A DNA stretch of 30,451 bases, from positions 1-30,451 of the forward strand of contig JANBPT010000568.1 in assembly GCA_027575765.1 (NCBI GenBank), read 5' to 3'. Positions 10,353-19,842 of this stretch are shown piece by piece. The stretch comes from Tieghemiomyces parasiticus (taxonomy: Eukaryota; Kickxellomycota; Dimargaritomycetes; Dimargaritales; Dimargaritaceae). A program made the position numbers and the translations under genes. How positions within the stretch are numbered: position 1 is the first letter of the stretch; each line of letters starts with the position of its first letter. Under the pieces are notes generated by a model, which was given only the letters and a program-made list of their open reading frames with translations, was not told where the DNA came from and ran no database searches.

Positions 10353-10702
10353 CAGCCCGGTTGCCTCCACCGTTCTGCCCTCGCCGCCCCCCCCCCACAC
10401 CACAATCCGCGACCTGCTAACCACAGCCCGCCCCCTTCCACTTAGGCTCCTCTCAAGTAACAGGGATTGCCCCTCCTTCTTTCCATAGCGTTACGTACAC
10501 CCCTGCCTCTCCTCCTGAACTTCCTCGGCTTAATATATAGATTTCCTCCCCAGCCACATCGAGCTGAATCCCTCTGTCCCTGTACCCCAGCTCGGTAAAC
10601 GCGCATAGCTTCCTGCAATAGGTTTCCTCCTATCTCTATTCGCGAAACCGCTCCTACTCCCCAGCTCCCCCCTCACAACCTCGCTATTGTACAGGCCGCG
10701 GC

Positions 10703-13342
10703 ATGATGCTACATCCCGATGCTGCCAAGTCCGTCACGCGACCCACGGATAACCCTCGGCAACCCCTCTTGTCGACGACTGCCGCCACGCCCCTGGGTAA
10801 AGGTTCCCTGGCCGTAGACGTCGCTGACTCGGCGGCACCGACCACCCCGCCCCCCGCGACTTCCCGCTTCCCCAGGCCCTTACTGGTAGCCTTCCTGGCC
10901 ATGGCCTTCTTCTTAACCTACGTCGTCGTGCTCTTACGTTCCCCGCTTGATCACCACCACGCCAGAGGTGAGTATTTTGGCGCAGGCCTGGGGTTCCTGC
11001 GAACTGAGGTCTGCTTCTACACGCCCTTCTCGTTTCCGTCTCCCGTGGGGCCCCGGCGTGGCTAACCATATTTGCCGCCTCTCTCCTCACACGACCTCTT
11101 AATCTGCCACCATTGTTCCGCCTTGCCCCCTCCCTCTTACCCTTGAAGACTACACCCCGTATGCTTCGACCCCTGTCACCGGGCACGGCGGTATGGTATC
11201 AGCCGAGAACCCCACCTGCTCCCACATCGGCGCTGATATTCTGCGGCAGGACGGTTCCGCGGTGGACGCCGCCATCGCTGCCGCCCTCTGTATCGGTGTG
11301 GTGCACAGCTTTTCCTCAGGCATCGGCGGGGGTGGGTTTGCCCTCGTGCGCAACGCCACCGACCGAGCGGAACTTGTTGATTTCCGCGAGACCGCCCCGG
11401 CCGCAGCTACGGTCGACATGTACCAGGACGATATTACCCTGGCCCAGGTCGGTGGCCTTGCCGTCGCCGTGCCCGGGGAGATTCGTGGGTTCGCCCTCGC
11501 GCACCACCGCTACGGCCGGCTTCCCTGGGCTGACCTCTTCCGCCCGGCCATCCGCCTGGCCCGCGACGGCTTTACGGCCGACAAAATCCTGGACCTGGTC
11601 CTCCAGAGAGAACGCGACTTGATTTTTAAGGATCCGGGGTTTCGCGAGTCCTACACGGTGGACGGTCGCCTCATCCGGCAGGGCGATACCGTTTATCGGT
11701 CTCGCCTAGCCGCCACCTTAGAAACCGTGGCCCGCGAGGGGGCCGACGCCTTCTACACCGGCCGGTTAGCCCACTCAATGGTGGCGGAGGCCCGTCGACG
11801 CGGTGGTATCATTACCACTGCCGACTTTGCCGGCTATAGCCCCCTCCTTCGCCCGGCTCTGCGCAGTACCTACCGGGGGCGCACCGTCGTGACCGGCCCG
11901 CCTCCCACCAGCGGTCCCGTCCTCCTCCTGCTACTCAATACCCTGGAACTACTACCCTTTACCGAGGGCCCCACCTACGTCAACTACCAGCGTCTCATCG
12001 AGGCCTTTAAATTCGCCTACGCCAAACGCACTTTTTTGGGGGACCCGGATTTTGTAAACATTGCCAACCACACCGCACGTATCGTGGACAAGGATTTGGC
12101 CGTTGCCATCCGCCGTAACATCACCGACGACCACACCCACCCGGTGGACTATTACAGCCCAGATTACGACGTCCAGGAACCGCACGGCACGACCCACATT
12201 TCGATCCTAGACCGCCGTGGTCAGGCTGTGTCCTTGACCACTACCGTCAACCTGGCTTTCGGGTCCAAGGTGATGGACCCTGTCAGCGGCGTCATCCTCA
12301 ACAATGAGATGGACGACTTTTCCACCCAGAATAAGTCCAACGCCTTTGGATACTACCCGTCGCCCAACAACAAGATCGTCCGCGGCAAACGCCCCTTGTC
12401 CTCGTCCGTTCCAGTGATACTGGAACAGGGTGGGCAGGTACAGTTCGTGGCCGGTGCCAGCGGCGGTAGTCGCATCATTAGTGCCGTGGCCCAGGTCCTG
12501 GTCAACACCCTAGACTTTAATCTTCCGCTCAACGAAGCTGTCGATCGTAGCCGCCTCCATCACCAACTAATCCCCCACGAGGTAAGACCGTGGATTGCAT
12601 TGAGTGGGAGGGGGGAGACTACTGGTCGTATAAAGTCAACCCAAAGATCGTAAACACTCTGTGATCCCACGATAAATAGCCCGACTTCTCCCTGTCTGCG
12701 GCAGACCTTGGACGGTGCTGACGCCCCGTACGGCATCGGGGGGGGATATTATTGACCTTCGAGTTATGACAGTGCGTGCCCCTCCTCTTTCGTTCAAGTC
12801 TAATCGGGGGATCCGCCGTTACCTTCTCGAATACGTCGTCTCACCCATTATCCTACCTATTGCACCCCCTCCCCTCTACGCTCTGTAACCTCCCCAAAAT
12901 AGATCCGGGTAGAACAGGGCGTCTCACCAGATCTGGTCAGTTATCTGCAGCGTAAGGGCCATCAGGTAAGTGATCAGCAGATGTTGTTTTCGCCTGTGGC
13001 TTCTTACCCCGTACCTTATTCAACCCTTCATCGGGCGACCGTTGATTAATCCACCTGATCTCCAACCACGGGCCCTGTAGACTGTCCCATTTTCCTTCTT
13101 CGAGTCGTGTGTGCAGGCTATCTACCGCTTCTCTAACGGCACAGTAACCGGTAAGTTACAGTTTTTTAGACGGTCCGCGTCCTACATATTCACCATCACG
13201 GAAACGCAGCTGATCAGGCGGTCAGGAGTAGCGCCCCTCCCCTCTCATGACCCTGACCGTCGTTGACATTTCCCACCCACTGCCCTCCCCCCTTTCAGGT
13301 GTCTCTGACGCACGCAAACTCGGCCTAGCCGCCAGGGAATAG
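10703..13342 (+). CDS. GGT: Gamma-glutamyltransferase (gamma-glutamyltranspeptidase)
   Basis: Ntn-hydrolase that breaks the gamma-glutamyl bond of glutathione and transfers the glutamyl group; made as a proenzyme that cleaves itself. Five exons: 10703-10967, 11149-12581, 12903-12965, 13081-13150, 13299-13342, together 625 codons (624 residues). All introns are GT-AG and phases match. A single hydrophobic segment at residues 59-78 (LLVAFLAMAFFLTYVVVLL) after a ~58-residue cytoplasmic stretch makes a type II membrane anchor, so the enzyme probably faces the vacuole or outside. Family motifs: SGIGGGGFALVRN, LVDFRETAP, and GTTHIS with the self-cleavage/catalytic Thr at about 436, then NNEMDDFS and GKRPLSSS, and GASGGSRI. 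The tail exons restore RKGHQTVPFSFFESCVQAIY and GVSDARKLGLAARE, the usual end of the small subunit. Assignment is firm. Confidence 0.95.
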
Positions 13343-13516
13343 CTCATCGATTGATCTGCCATTAGATACAACCGATGCCCTCGCCTTCATCCGATTCGTT
13401 TGTATTGTTCTGGTCGATTTTAATAACACTAGAAATCGACACTTAGAGGTTGAATAGTTACCACCTGCCGACGGCTGCGTAACTTTGAACACAGTCTTAA
13501 CGCTGTATATTGCGAT

Positions 13517-13553
13517 TGAGAGAGAGAGAGAGAGTGTGTGTGTGTGTGTGTGT
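13517..13553. repeat. Compound GA/GT microsatellite
   Basis: About eight GA units run directly into about nine GT units. It lies about 175 bp past the GGT stop codon, so possibly in or just after its 3' UTR. Confidence 0.9.
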
Positions 13554-13791
13554 TTGCCTTCTTCCCTTTGGGAATGCTAGCCTATCTATGTGGGTCGGTC
13601 AGCTGTGCTGGTTTAAACTGTCCCCGGCAGCTCTCCGGTCATCCCCATCCGATCGCCCAACCTTGCAAATGGAGGCACCGGTAGTATGGCGGGGTGTGTA
13701 GCCCGAGAGGGGGAGCAACTAGAGGAAAGACAGAAGGAGGGTCGCCGGCGAGCAGGCCGAGTAGACTAAAGTAATAGTATTTATTACACAT

Positions 13792-14067
13792 TTACAAATC
13801 TACAATTATGGGCGATTTGTCGTCGTTAAATAAGTGTGGTTTGAGTAATGATGCGAAACTGTTTTGGTGTAACTTGATGTTCTTGGTTCCGGGAACTTTT
13901 CTCCCTAAGGTGGCGGATCCAAAAATTGAGTTGATTTCGCTTCCAAAGTCGGAAGGCTGCCGCCTTATTTTACCAAAGGGTGGGAATAATCCGCGATGGA
14001 AGTTGGAGGATTCTATCGGGAGGGAAGATTCTTGAAGGGAGGTAGCTTTCTTGGGCAAGGAGGCGTC
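13792..14067 (-). CDS. Possible terminal exon of an unrecognised gene
   Basis: Minus-strand segment open for 92 codons to a TAA at 13792-13794, with AATAAA at 13780-13785 only a few bases after the stop. It contains no methionine, so if real it must be a downstream exon; a weak acceptor (AACCCCAG) precedes 14067. The translation begins DASLPKKATSLQESS and ends KSPIIVDL; it is Ser-, Lys- and Phe-rich without a recognisable domain. Codons are more AT-rich than in neighbouring genes, like the whole block. The antisense 75-codon frame (13808-14035) has a good ATG and cannot be excluded as the real one. Confidence 0.3.
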   Translation of the reverse strand, partial: DASLPKKATSLQESSLPIESSNFHRGLFPPFGKIRRQPSDFGSEINSIFGSATLGRKVPGTKNIKLHQNSFASLLKPHLFNDDKSPIIVDL

Positions 14068-14579
14068 CTGGGGTTCCCCTCGGTTACAGTATCACTTTCA
14101 TTTACGGGCCCCTAAAGGGGAAAGGATACGCTTTCAGAATTTTTATTTTCCTCTACTGTTAGAGCTGAAGGACTGTATTGTCTTAACACATTAAAAGTAA
14201 AAGGGAGTGCAAACGTCGATAATCTTTACTAAGGAGAATAAACGTCGGCTATTTATAATAGGACGATATTCGACGTGTCCTGGTTTATAACTGCGTAGGG
14301 TCTTTGCGTTGGAGCTAGGGCTACGGGTTAGCGGAGTCGTTGTCCTGAGTAGTGGCGATAAAACCTCGGGGCGGTTGCGGTGACTGATAACGTATCTTAC
14401 CGAGGTTCAATCGCTTCGTGGGGATACCTATTCCTATACAAGGTTCCGATTAAGAGGTTTACTGAGGCACAACAGTTGCCAGGTAGCAACCCTAGTTCAG
14501 GACCCGTGGAATAGGCCTTAAGGAGGGAGGTGACACGGATCTAGTGAACCGAATCCCCTTTCCCCATTTCTGGTGAATA

Positions 14580-14888
14580 TTGTATTTATTCATCCCGTCC
14601 CGTTTGGGCCTCTACAACAACCCTACCATTAAATTTAATAACTTTTCTGCCATGCCCAAAACTACTGATCCAAGCAGTTGTGGCATTTTCGCCCCTTTCT
14701 CTATCTACCTTACGTTATTCCATATACTCATTTTTTCTCGCGACGCCAACCTTCCTCGTATGTTGGCTGTCGTCTTCTTCATAACAAGCACCTCCGACTT
14801 GATCCTCTCAGGACTTGTCTTTCTTCGGTACTCCCCATCACTAATCCGGCGGCTTAACAGTAGCCTTTATATTTCGCCCTGGCGTTAA
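14580..14888 (+). other. Hydrophobic open frame, unrecognised
   Basis: Open for 102 codons; the first ATG is internal (start of MPKTTDPSSCGIFAPF). Two hydrophobic stretches, FAPFSIYLTLFHILIFS and MLAVVFFITSTSDLILSG, could be membrane segments. No homologue recognised. Pyrimidine-rich DNA read in this frame gives hydrophobic residues by itself, so this may be chance. Confidence 0.2.
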
Positions 14889-14973
14889 CCCCGCCATGCA
14901 CTGTCGTCGTCCTTTGGGTTTACTCCTAACCCAAGCGGTAGCCAGCTACGAAGGATGCGGGTCACCCCCCCCG

Positions 14974-14994
14974 TATAAAAGACCCGCGGGGGTC
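14974..14994 (+). promoter_or_regulatory. TATA box followed by GC-rich palindrome
   Basis: TATAAAAG is followed at once by GACCCGCGGGGGTC, which contains the palindrome CCCGCGGG and a GACCC/GGGTC stem. No protein frame begins just downstream; the next 100 bp include a C run and TTTAGTC repeats. Confidence 0.4.
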
Positions 14995-15067
14995 GCTACG
15001 CAATAAACGACCACTATCACCGCAATCGCACAACCCCCCCCCGCTCAACACGTTCCAGTTTAGTAAG

Positions 15068-15091
15068 CCTTTTAGTCCTTTAGTCTTTAGT
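15068..15091 (+). repeat. Short near-tandem TTTAGTC repeats
   Basis: Three close copies of a seven-base unit (TTTAGTC, TTTAGTC, TTTAGTT) lie about 90 bp after the TATA box. Confidence 0.55.
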
Positions 15092-15220
15092 TTGTTGGCT
15101 ATTAGCCTTGCGTTTCCTCTAGGGTAGTTTTTTTCCCTCTACGACAGCTGGTTTTCCGGTCATATTTAGTTGTGGTCGCCCATCCTTTTAACTAGGGAAC
15201 AGGCATTCCTTGTATTTTAA

Positions 15221-15698
15221 CATATCCGACCTTCCCCTGCTTTTCATATCCGACCGTTATACCCATCCTTTTTATAAAATCATACAGCACTATAGCAGTA
15301 GGTACGTCTGTCTGGTTGTCCCCCATTCATTACCGGCATGCATTGCTACCCACCTTCCTCCTCTAATAGATATTTCCAGCGCGTTGATCTTTGAGGCATT
15401 ACCCAGCTGGCCCAACAAATCGAGTATTCCTATCCGGCTGCCTCCTTTGGCCCAATACTTTATTTGCCTCCTCTCTTAAATGGCCCACAATAACCCCTTA
15501 TATGTCACCATCCCTATCGACTATTTCTCTACCCTCCAACTAGCCAGCTAACCAGAAAGGGCCCCAAAATACCAAGTATGGTTGTCATATATAAGGCGGC
15601 AGCCGTAATCATCAACACACATTATTTCATCCTACAGCTACAGCCATATTCTGGATCTAGAAAAATTGACGCCCGGATTATACTTACCATATCCGACC
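15221..15698 (+). repeat. Three dispersed copies of CATATCCGACC
   Basis: Exact copies at 15221-15231, 15245-15255 and 15688-15698, all in the same direction. Flanks differ, so this is not a simple duplication of a longer block. The third copy overlaps a possible minus-strand splice donor. A protein-binding site is one possible reading. Confidence 0.8.
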
Positions 15699-16903
15699 AC
15701 CAGATGATTGACATACGTCAACTGTAAAAAGCAGGAATTACTGTACCCTGAAATCCCAAGCTAGTGGGCTCACCACAACGTTTCTTTCTTCCACGACAAT
15801 GCAATCTATCCATGGCATCTACGCCACTTCATAGAAAAAAATTAAGCTCTATTATGGCCTTAGAGGACAATTAACGGGATATTCACGATCCTGTGAGAGA
15901 ATGAGAAAAGATAAAATAACAAAACGACTAAACATTTATTGAAACCGTAGTATATTTCAGTACTATTACGGCCCCGCCCATTTAAAGTCGCTGACTGTTT
16001 TATAATCGTTGTACTCGAAACAACCACCTACCCGAAGCCTCTAGGCCCACCCCTGCCCATGTACCTTTCAGAATCCCTTACCTCTGGTGATACATTGCAC
16101 TGTTTTTCCTCCGAGTCTTCTTGTGCGGTCCCTCTATGCACCGCTTGTTGTACAAGGTCGATGTCTCACTACAGCAATTCTTTCACCGGTCACTTCTTGC
16201 ACATTTCATCCAACTTGCACCAGCGAGGCCAGATACAGACCCATAGGTACATAAGCCTTGACGAGTGACCCTGGGATATTCTATCACTACACCGCCCAGC
16301 CCTCCACCTGTTTCACCTCTCGCTTTATTCAATAATTCCCGGGCCCCCGGATCACTCCGACCACGCCAAAAAGATGTGACGTACCACATCATACTAATCA
16401 CGAAAGTGGGTCCCATGGTGGGAACAAAGGCTAGACATGTAGGCTCATCTTGACGGATCGTAATTGACAGCTGAGAGGGTGAACCCAACTGGCCCTGTAT
16501 GGATTAAAAATGCGGTACGGGAGGGCAGTAGGCTTCAAGTTTAAACCTCAAAACCATACAAAGGGTTGAGACCAAGTAACCTAAACGATCATGAAGTATA
16601 CTACACCAAAGTCGGTAGGGACAAGGGGATTGATAAGGGAGACAACCTGCGCCTCCACCCCGCTAGTACCACGTATCTGCAGCGAGAAACGGGGATCCCC
16701 CGCTCCTTGTTAAGTACATAGTCCTGGCACCCCGACTTCGTACGGATCGGGGCGGCAATTAAAAGCCCGCTAGCTACCTACGAACTCCCTTCCCCCGACC
16801 AAGGGCCCCAATGCTCCCGTTGCCCGTCCAAATACATCAAGATGAAGGGCGTGATAGTCTGCCCGGCTCGGTAGCGTTAGAGGTCGGTGGGCAGGTGAGG
16901 GTT

Positions 16904-17893
16904 CTAGTACCCTGGACCCTCGTCCAGTTTTCGTTTGAGGTGGCCCGGCAAGTGCGTTCCCGTCGCCGTGTGGCTACTGGCGCTGGACCCACGATTCAAC
17001 TGCGCTCTGCTGTCTTTCCAACAGTTGGCGCAGTACCACGGATCGTACGAAAGGTGTCTTGTGGTGATACGGGGTAGCTGGCAGTGCTGATGGACACCCT
17101 CATCGCAGCGATCGCACAGCACAATCTGGTTGTCCGTCTGCTCGTCACCGCTCAAACAGACTTTACAGGCCGTAAAGTCGATCATGTAGTCTTCATCGAT
17201 CACGTACGGATCGTCAGCGACGTCTAAGTAGCTCTGGTCCAAATCGGGACCGCCTGTCGCCGGGCTCGACGGCACGTCACCATCACGGTGGTAAATCAAC
17301 CAACGTATCCGTGCCGACTCATCGGCAAGCGAAGTGGGCAATGCAGTAAGCTTAGTTAGATGTCGGCCGCGCCACTCCTTCCACACTGACCGGTCGACCA
17401 GGTCACGATCGTAGAGCGTAAAGCGGGGCCGGTCGCCAGCCATAGGTGATAAATTTTCAACGACGACGGACTGTAGAGCGTAACAAACCGTGGGCCTGGA
17501 TCCAGGCGCAGGAGACGCGTCTGGTTGGGACCACGGAGACGGGAGAGGAACAGGAGTAGCAGGGGAGGGGAAGGAGGGTCAGACGGAGTTACTCAGGAGG
17601 GTGTGAAAACGTTAAGCAAGGCCGCGGATGTAAGGACGGAAAGCGGGAAGAATCTGCTACGAAGTGGGGAGCAACAACTGGTACCTACCTGGAGATTGGT
17701 GGTCGAAAGGGAATGTTTGGTTCGGCTCTCTGGACGCTAGCGGATTCGAAGCCGCACGTACCCGGTCGCGGAGGAATTCTGCCGTGGCCTGGCACAAGGA
17801 GGGAGACAAGGGTTCCAGCTGGCCGCTGTGGCTACTTAACCAGTCTGCAGTGGCCCGTAGAACGACTGTTGGTGCCACGGATGAGGAGCTACC
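16904..17893 (-). CDS. PHD-finger protein (5' end unresolved)
   Basis: Nuclear-type protein with one PHD zinc finger, a module that usually reads histone H3 tails. The 3' exon is 16904-17520; a further exon 17689-17893 is supported by acceptor CTACAATTTAG, donor CAG/GTAGGT, and a second acceptor CCAACCAG after a long pyrimidine tract, with matching phase (one base carried). Reading across gives FDHQSP-D-ASPAPGSRP. The finger reads CKVC, LCDRC, HQHC, WYCANC, giving a C4HC3 pattern, with an acidic stretch before it and a basic KRKLDE near the end that could be a nuclear signal. If translation began at the ATG at 17443 the product would be 179 residues; the matched splice suggests a longer one. 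A possible first exon (ATG at 18019) has a poor donor and is not claimed. The specific family member is not recognised. Confidence 0.75.
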
Positions 17894-18179
17894 CTAAATT
17901 GTAGTGAATTGATAAGGTACAGTACGGAGGCGGTTAAGTATGACGGTGGAAGTCGATTGTCAGGGGACAAGTGATCGGTCGGTCCGATACTCGGACATTT
18001 CAAGGCATCGGTACAGCATTCTAAAAATCCCCAAAAAATAGCATCCGTACCCACTAACCATTATCGTAACGGGCGATTCCATCAAGTTGGGACTGAGGTA
18101 GAGGGTTTGCTCGATGGTTGTTAGCCTACCATCCTAATGGCAGAGACCATGGGGAGAGAGAGAAAGAGAGAGTGTGAGA
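17894..18179. other. Intron or leader of the PHD gene and 3' end of the next gene
   Basis: Short stretch between the PHD upstream exon and the stop codon at 18180. It includes a GA-rich repeat at about 18153-18175 and a possible minus-strand mini-exon from the ATG at 18019. Nothing firmer is visible. Confidence 0.4.
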
Positions 18180-18857
18180 TCAGAGGTTAAGATACGCTAA
18201 CAATTGATGAAGATGCAGAGGGGTAAGCCACAGAGAATAATGATTGAAGGCGGTTAAAGCCTGTGCTCGCCCGATAGGCCTGGGCAAAGGGTAGTCTGCG
18301 AAAGTAAGATTTCGGCCACTTACCAGGTAAACTCGTAGGTAGTCTGGAGGGCGATAAGGGTCTGCTCGATACAATCTAGTGAGGTAGGCGCTGAGGGGTG
18401 CCTCCGCGCTAGACGGGTCGTAGTGGATAATTCGTCGGGCCTGGGTGGCGGCTGCTTCGGGGTTGTCGTCGAGGTAACCGGTTACGGTGGTAGGTTCGAT
18501 GCTTTGGGCTGCTTCCTGGCCATGGGCGGACGGCCAGGTTGGCGGGAGCGTCGACCAGCGCTCTAGGGTAGCCGGGGGAACACCAGCTTCTGCCAAAACG
18601 GTATCGAGCACCCAGGGTAGATATCGGACCATGCGGTCAACGCCGGTCGCGGCGGCTCGGAAGCGTGTACTCACGCGAGCGAGCAGGTCGACCAGCGACT
18701 CGCCAGATTCCCAGGCGGGCTCGACAATGGTGGGATGAGACGGGCGCAGGTACCGGAAGGCTGGGTGGGTAATGCCCTCGAGTACCGCGGAGTTCTGTAG
18801 GACTAGACTGGAGGCCAGGGCTGTCCATACCACGTGGAGACTCCCGTCGACCGTCAT
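18180..18857 (-). CDS. Hypothetical protein, 225 aa
   Basis: Single frame from the ATG at 18857 (context CCCGACATGA) to the stop at 18180. Codon choice and composition look like those of the known genes here, and no splice acceptor lies between the upstream in-frame stop and this ATG. The product is soluble, with a Leu/Val/Ala-rich N-terminal part (VVWTALASSLVLQNSAVLEG), a helical middle (DLLARVSTRFRAA, VLDTVLAEAG) and an aromatic, proline-rich C-terminal part ending LHQLLAYLNL. No signal peptide, zinc ligands or catalytic motif is seen, and I do not recognise the family. The region upstream is shared with a divergent small mitochondrial-protein gene. Confidence 0.65.
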   Translation of the reverse strand: MTVDGSLHVVWTALASSLVLQNSAVLEGITHPAFRYLRPSHPTIVEPAWESGESLVDLLARVSTRFRAAATGVDRMVRYLPWVLDTVLAEAGVPPATLERWSTLPPTWPSAHGQEAAQSIEPTTVTGYLDDNPEAAATQARRIIHYDPSSAEAPLSAYLTRLYRADPYRPPDYLRVYLVSGRNLTFADYPLPRPIGRAQALTAFNHYSLWLTPLHLHQLLAYLNL

Positions 18858-19323
18858 GTCGGGTGAGTCGGGGCGCGGGGAAATGGAAAAGTCGTAAGGG
18901 TGTTAATGGGAGGTGCCGCCAACGGCCGGTACGGGGGGGAAAAAAAGAGGAACGTGCTGGCCGACGCGCGGTAGCCAGTCGTGAAGGTAGAAGAGATGGC
19001 CCATGGCAGTGGGTCAAGGCGTGTGCGAATCGACAACAGACCGCCCCCCCCCGCGCGCGCGTGTAGGTTGACCTCTGGGAACCAGGCCATCGACGTGAGC
19101 GGAAACCACGCAGGCTACTTAAACCATTACCGTAGAGTAAACCTAGCAAATCCTCTCCAACCAGGGACTCGCTAGGGATGAATGGGGAGACCGCTCTGAG
19201 ATCCACCCTTCTCCTCGCCTCAATACCTTATAGCACCCCTCACTCCTTTGGAACATTTGACATACTGGCCATCTCTCCAGCGTTTCCCACTTTTCACCTG
19301 TCCGTTTCCCGTAACTGCAACTC
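18858..19323. promoter_or_regulatory. Divergent promoter region
   Basis: About 470 bp between the 225-aa protein gene (minus) and the small membrane-protein gene (plus). It has a C run followed by alternating CGCGCGCGCGTGT at about 19050-19062 (a potential Z-DNA tract). The part nearest the plus gene is C/T-rich on plus. No TATA box of good quality. Confidence 0.4.
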
Positions 19324-19635
19324 ATGTTACGCTTGGGCCCCCGCTGGTACCCCGCGCCGCTCCGGCGCGCTTTCACCACGGCGCCCTCGTCGCCCACCAC
19401 ACGAACCCTCCTCAGCCGGAGCACCGCCCCGCTCGTCAGTATGCTTATTTACAGCTCGGCCGTGGCCTACGCGTACCATACTCTCTTCGGCTTTCTACTC
19501 AACGAGGATATCCGCGGTGCGCGAGCCGCTGAGCTGGAAGGCCTGCGGCGCACTCTCGCGGACCTTGAGGCCCAGCTGCCCCCATCCAACTCAGAGGGCA
19601 ACCTGGCCAATTCTGCTCCACTGTCAACCTCATGA
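19324..19635 (+). CDS. Small predicted mitochondrial membrane protein, 103 aa
   Basis: Frame from ATG at 19324 (context CTCATGTTAC) to TGA. The N-terminus (MLRLGPRWYPAPLRRAFTTA) is Arg-rich, free of acidic residues and ends in an FTT-type site, typical of a mitochondrial targeting peptide. One membrane segment follows at residues 36-58 (APLVSMLIYSSAVAYAYHTL region), then a short charged helix at 64-86 (RAAELEGLRRTLADLEAQL) with heptad spacing suited to a coiled coil. This layout is common among small inner-membrane assembly or tether proteins, but I do not recognise the family. It could be lineage-specific. Codon use matches neighbours; frames in the other registers over the same DNA lack these features. 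Confidence 0.6.
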   Translation: MLRLGPRWYPAPLRRAFTTAPSSPTTRTLLSRSTAPLVSMLIYSSAVAYAYHTLFGFLLNEDIRGARAAELEGLRRTLADLEAQLPPSNSEGNLANSAPLSTS

Positions 19636-19842
19636 TAAAGATATTCCGCTTTCATTGGTATCTGGGAACGCTGATTAGCAAGGCAACAATGGGAACTCCC
19701 GGATTTATCCAGCGTAGAGAGGGTGTTAAAAGTAAGAGATAAGGATGGCGGGGTATACTGTGTACGATGGTGGCAATTTAAATAGAGAAGATGCAAAGTG
19801 CAAGGACCGGGTGCGCACCACGATCAACGTTGGAGACCCCCC

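Larger units (their letters stand above)
8865..10702. promoter_or_regulatory. Divergent promoter region between PRTase and GGT
   Basis: About 1.8 kb between two divergently transcribed genes. The left part (8865-9400) is purine-rich on plus, consistent with leader sequence of the minus-strand PRTase. The right part (9960-10690) is strongly C/T-rich on plus, consistent with leader sequence of GGT. TATA-like elements on plus are at 9731-9737 (TATATAAAG) and 10345-10352 (TATATAAA); the second is about 350 bp before the GGT start. Long minus-strand frames here (for example 8767-9636) have no recognisable content and overlap PRTase exon 1. Confidence 0.5.
13343..16903. other. AT-richer block without a recognised gene
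   Basis: About 3.5 kb with visibly lower GC than the flanks. No recognised gene. Contents: a compound GA/GT repeat at 13517-13553; a 92-codon minus-strand open segment followed by AATAAA (13780-14067); open plus-strand frames at 14580-14888 (hydrophobic, starts with TTG), 15210-15479 and 16059-16268; a TATA box with an adjoining GC palindrome at 14974-14994; TTTAGTC repeats near 15070-15090; and three copies of an 11-mer. Good minus-strand splice donors (GTAAGTATAA near 15687, GTAAGATACG at 14400, GTAAGGG near 16084) suggest a minus-strand multi-exon gene is possible, but I could not build a consistent model. Confidence 0.5.

Noticed and set aside
12704..12752. Possible GGT exon reading TLDGADAPYG after GCGGCAG
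   Set aside because: It hits a stop soon after and has no usable donor; joining 12581 directly to 12903 gives the conserved continuation in phase.
17740..17755. GCGGATTCGAAGCCGC, resembling a tRNA T-arm
   Set aside because: No acceptor stem, D-arm or anticodon arm can be drawn around it; it lies in a supported exon of the PHD gene.
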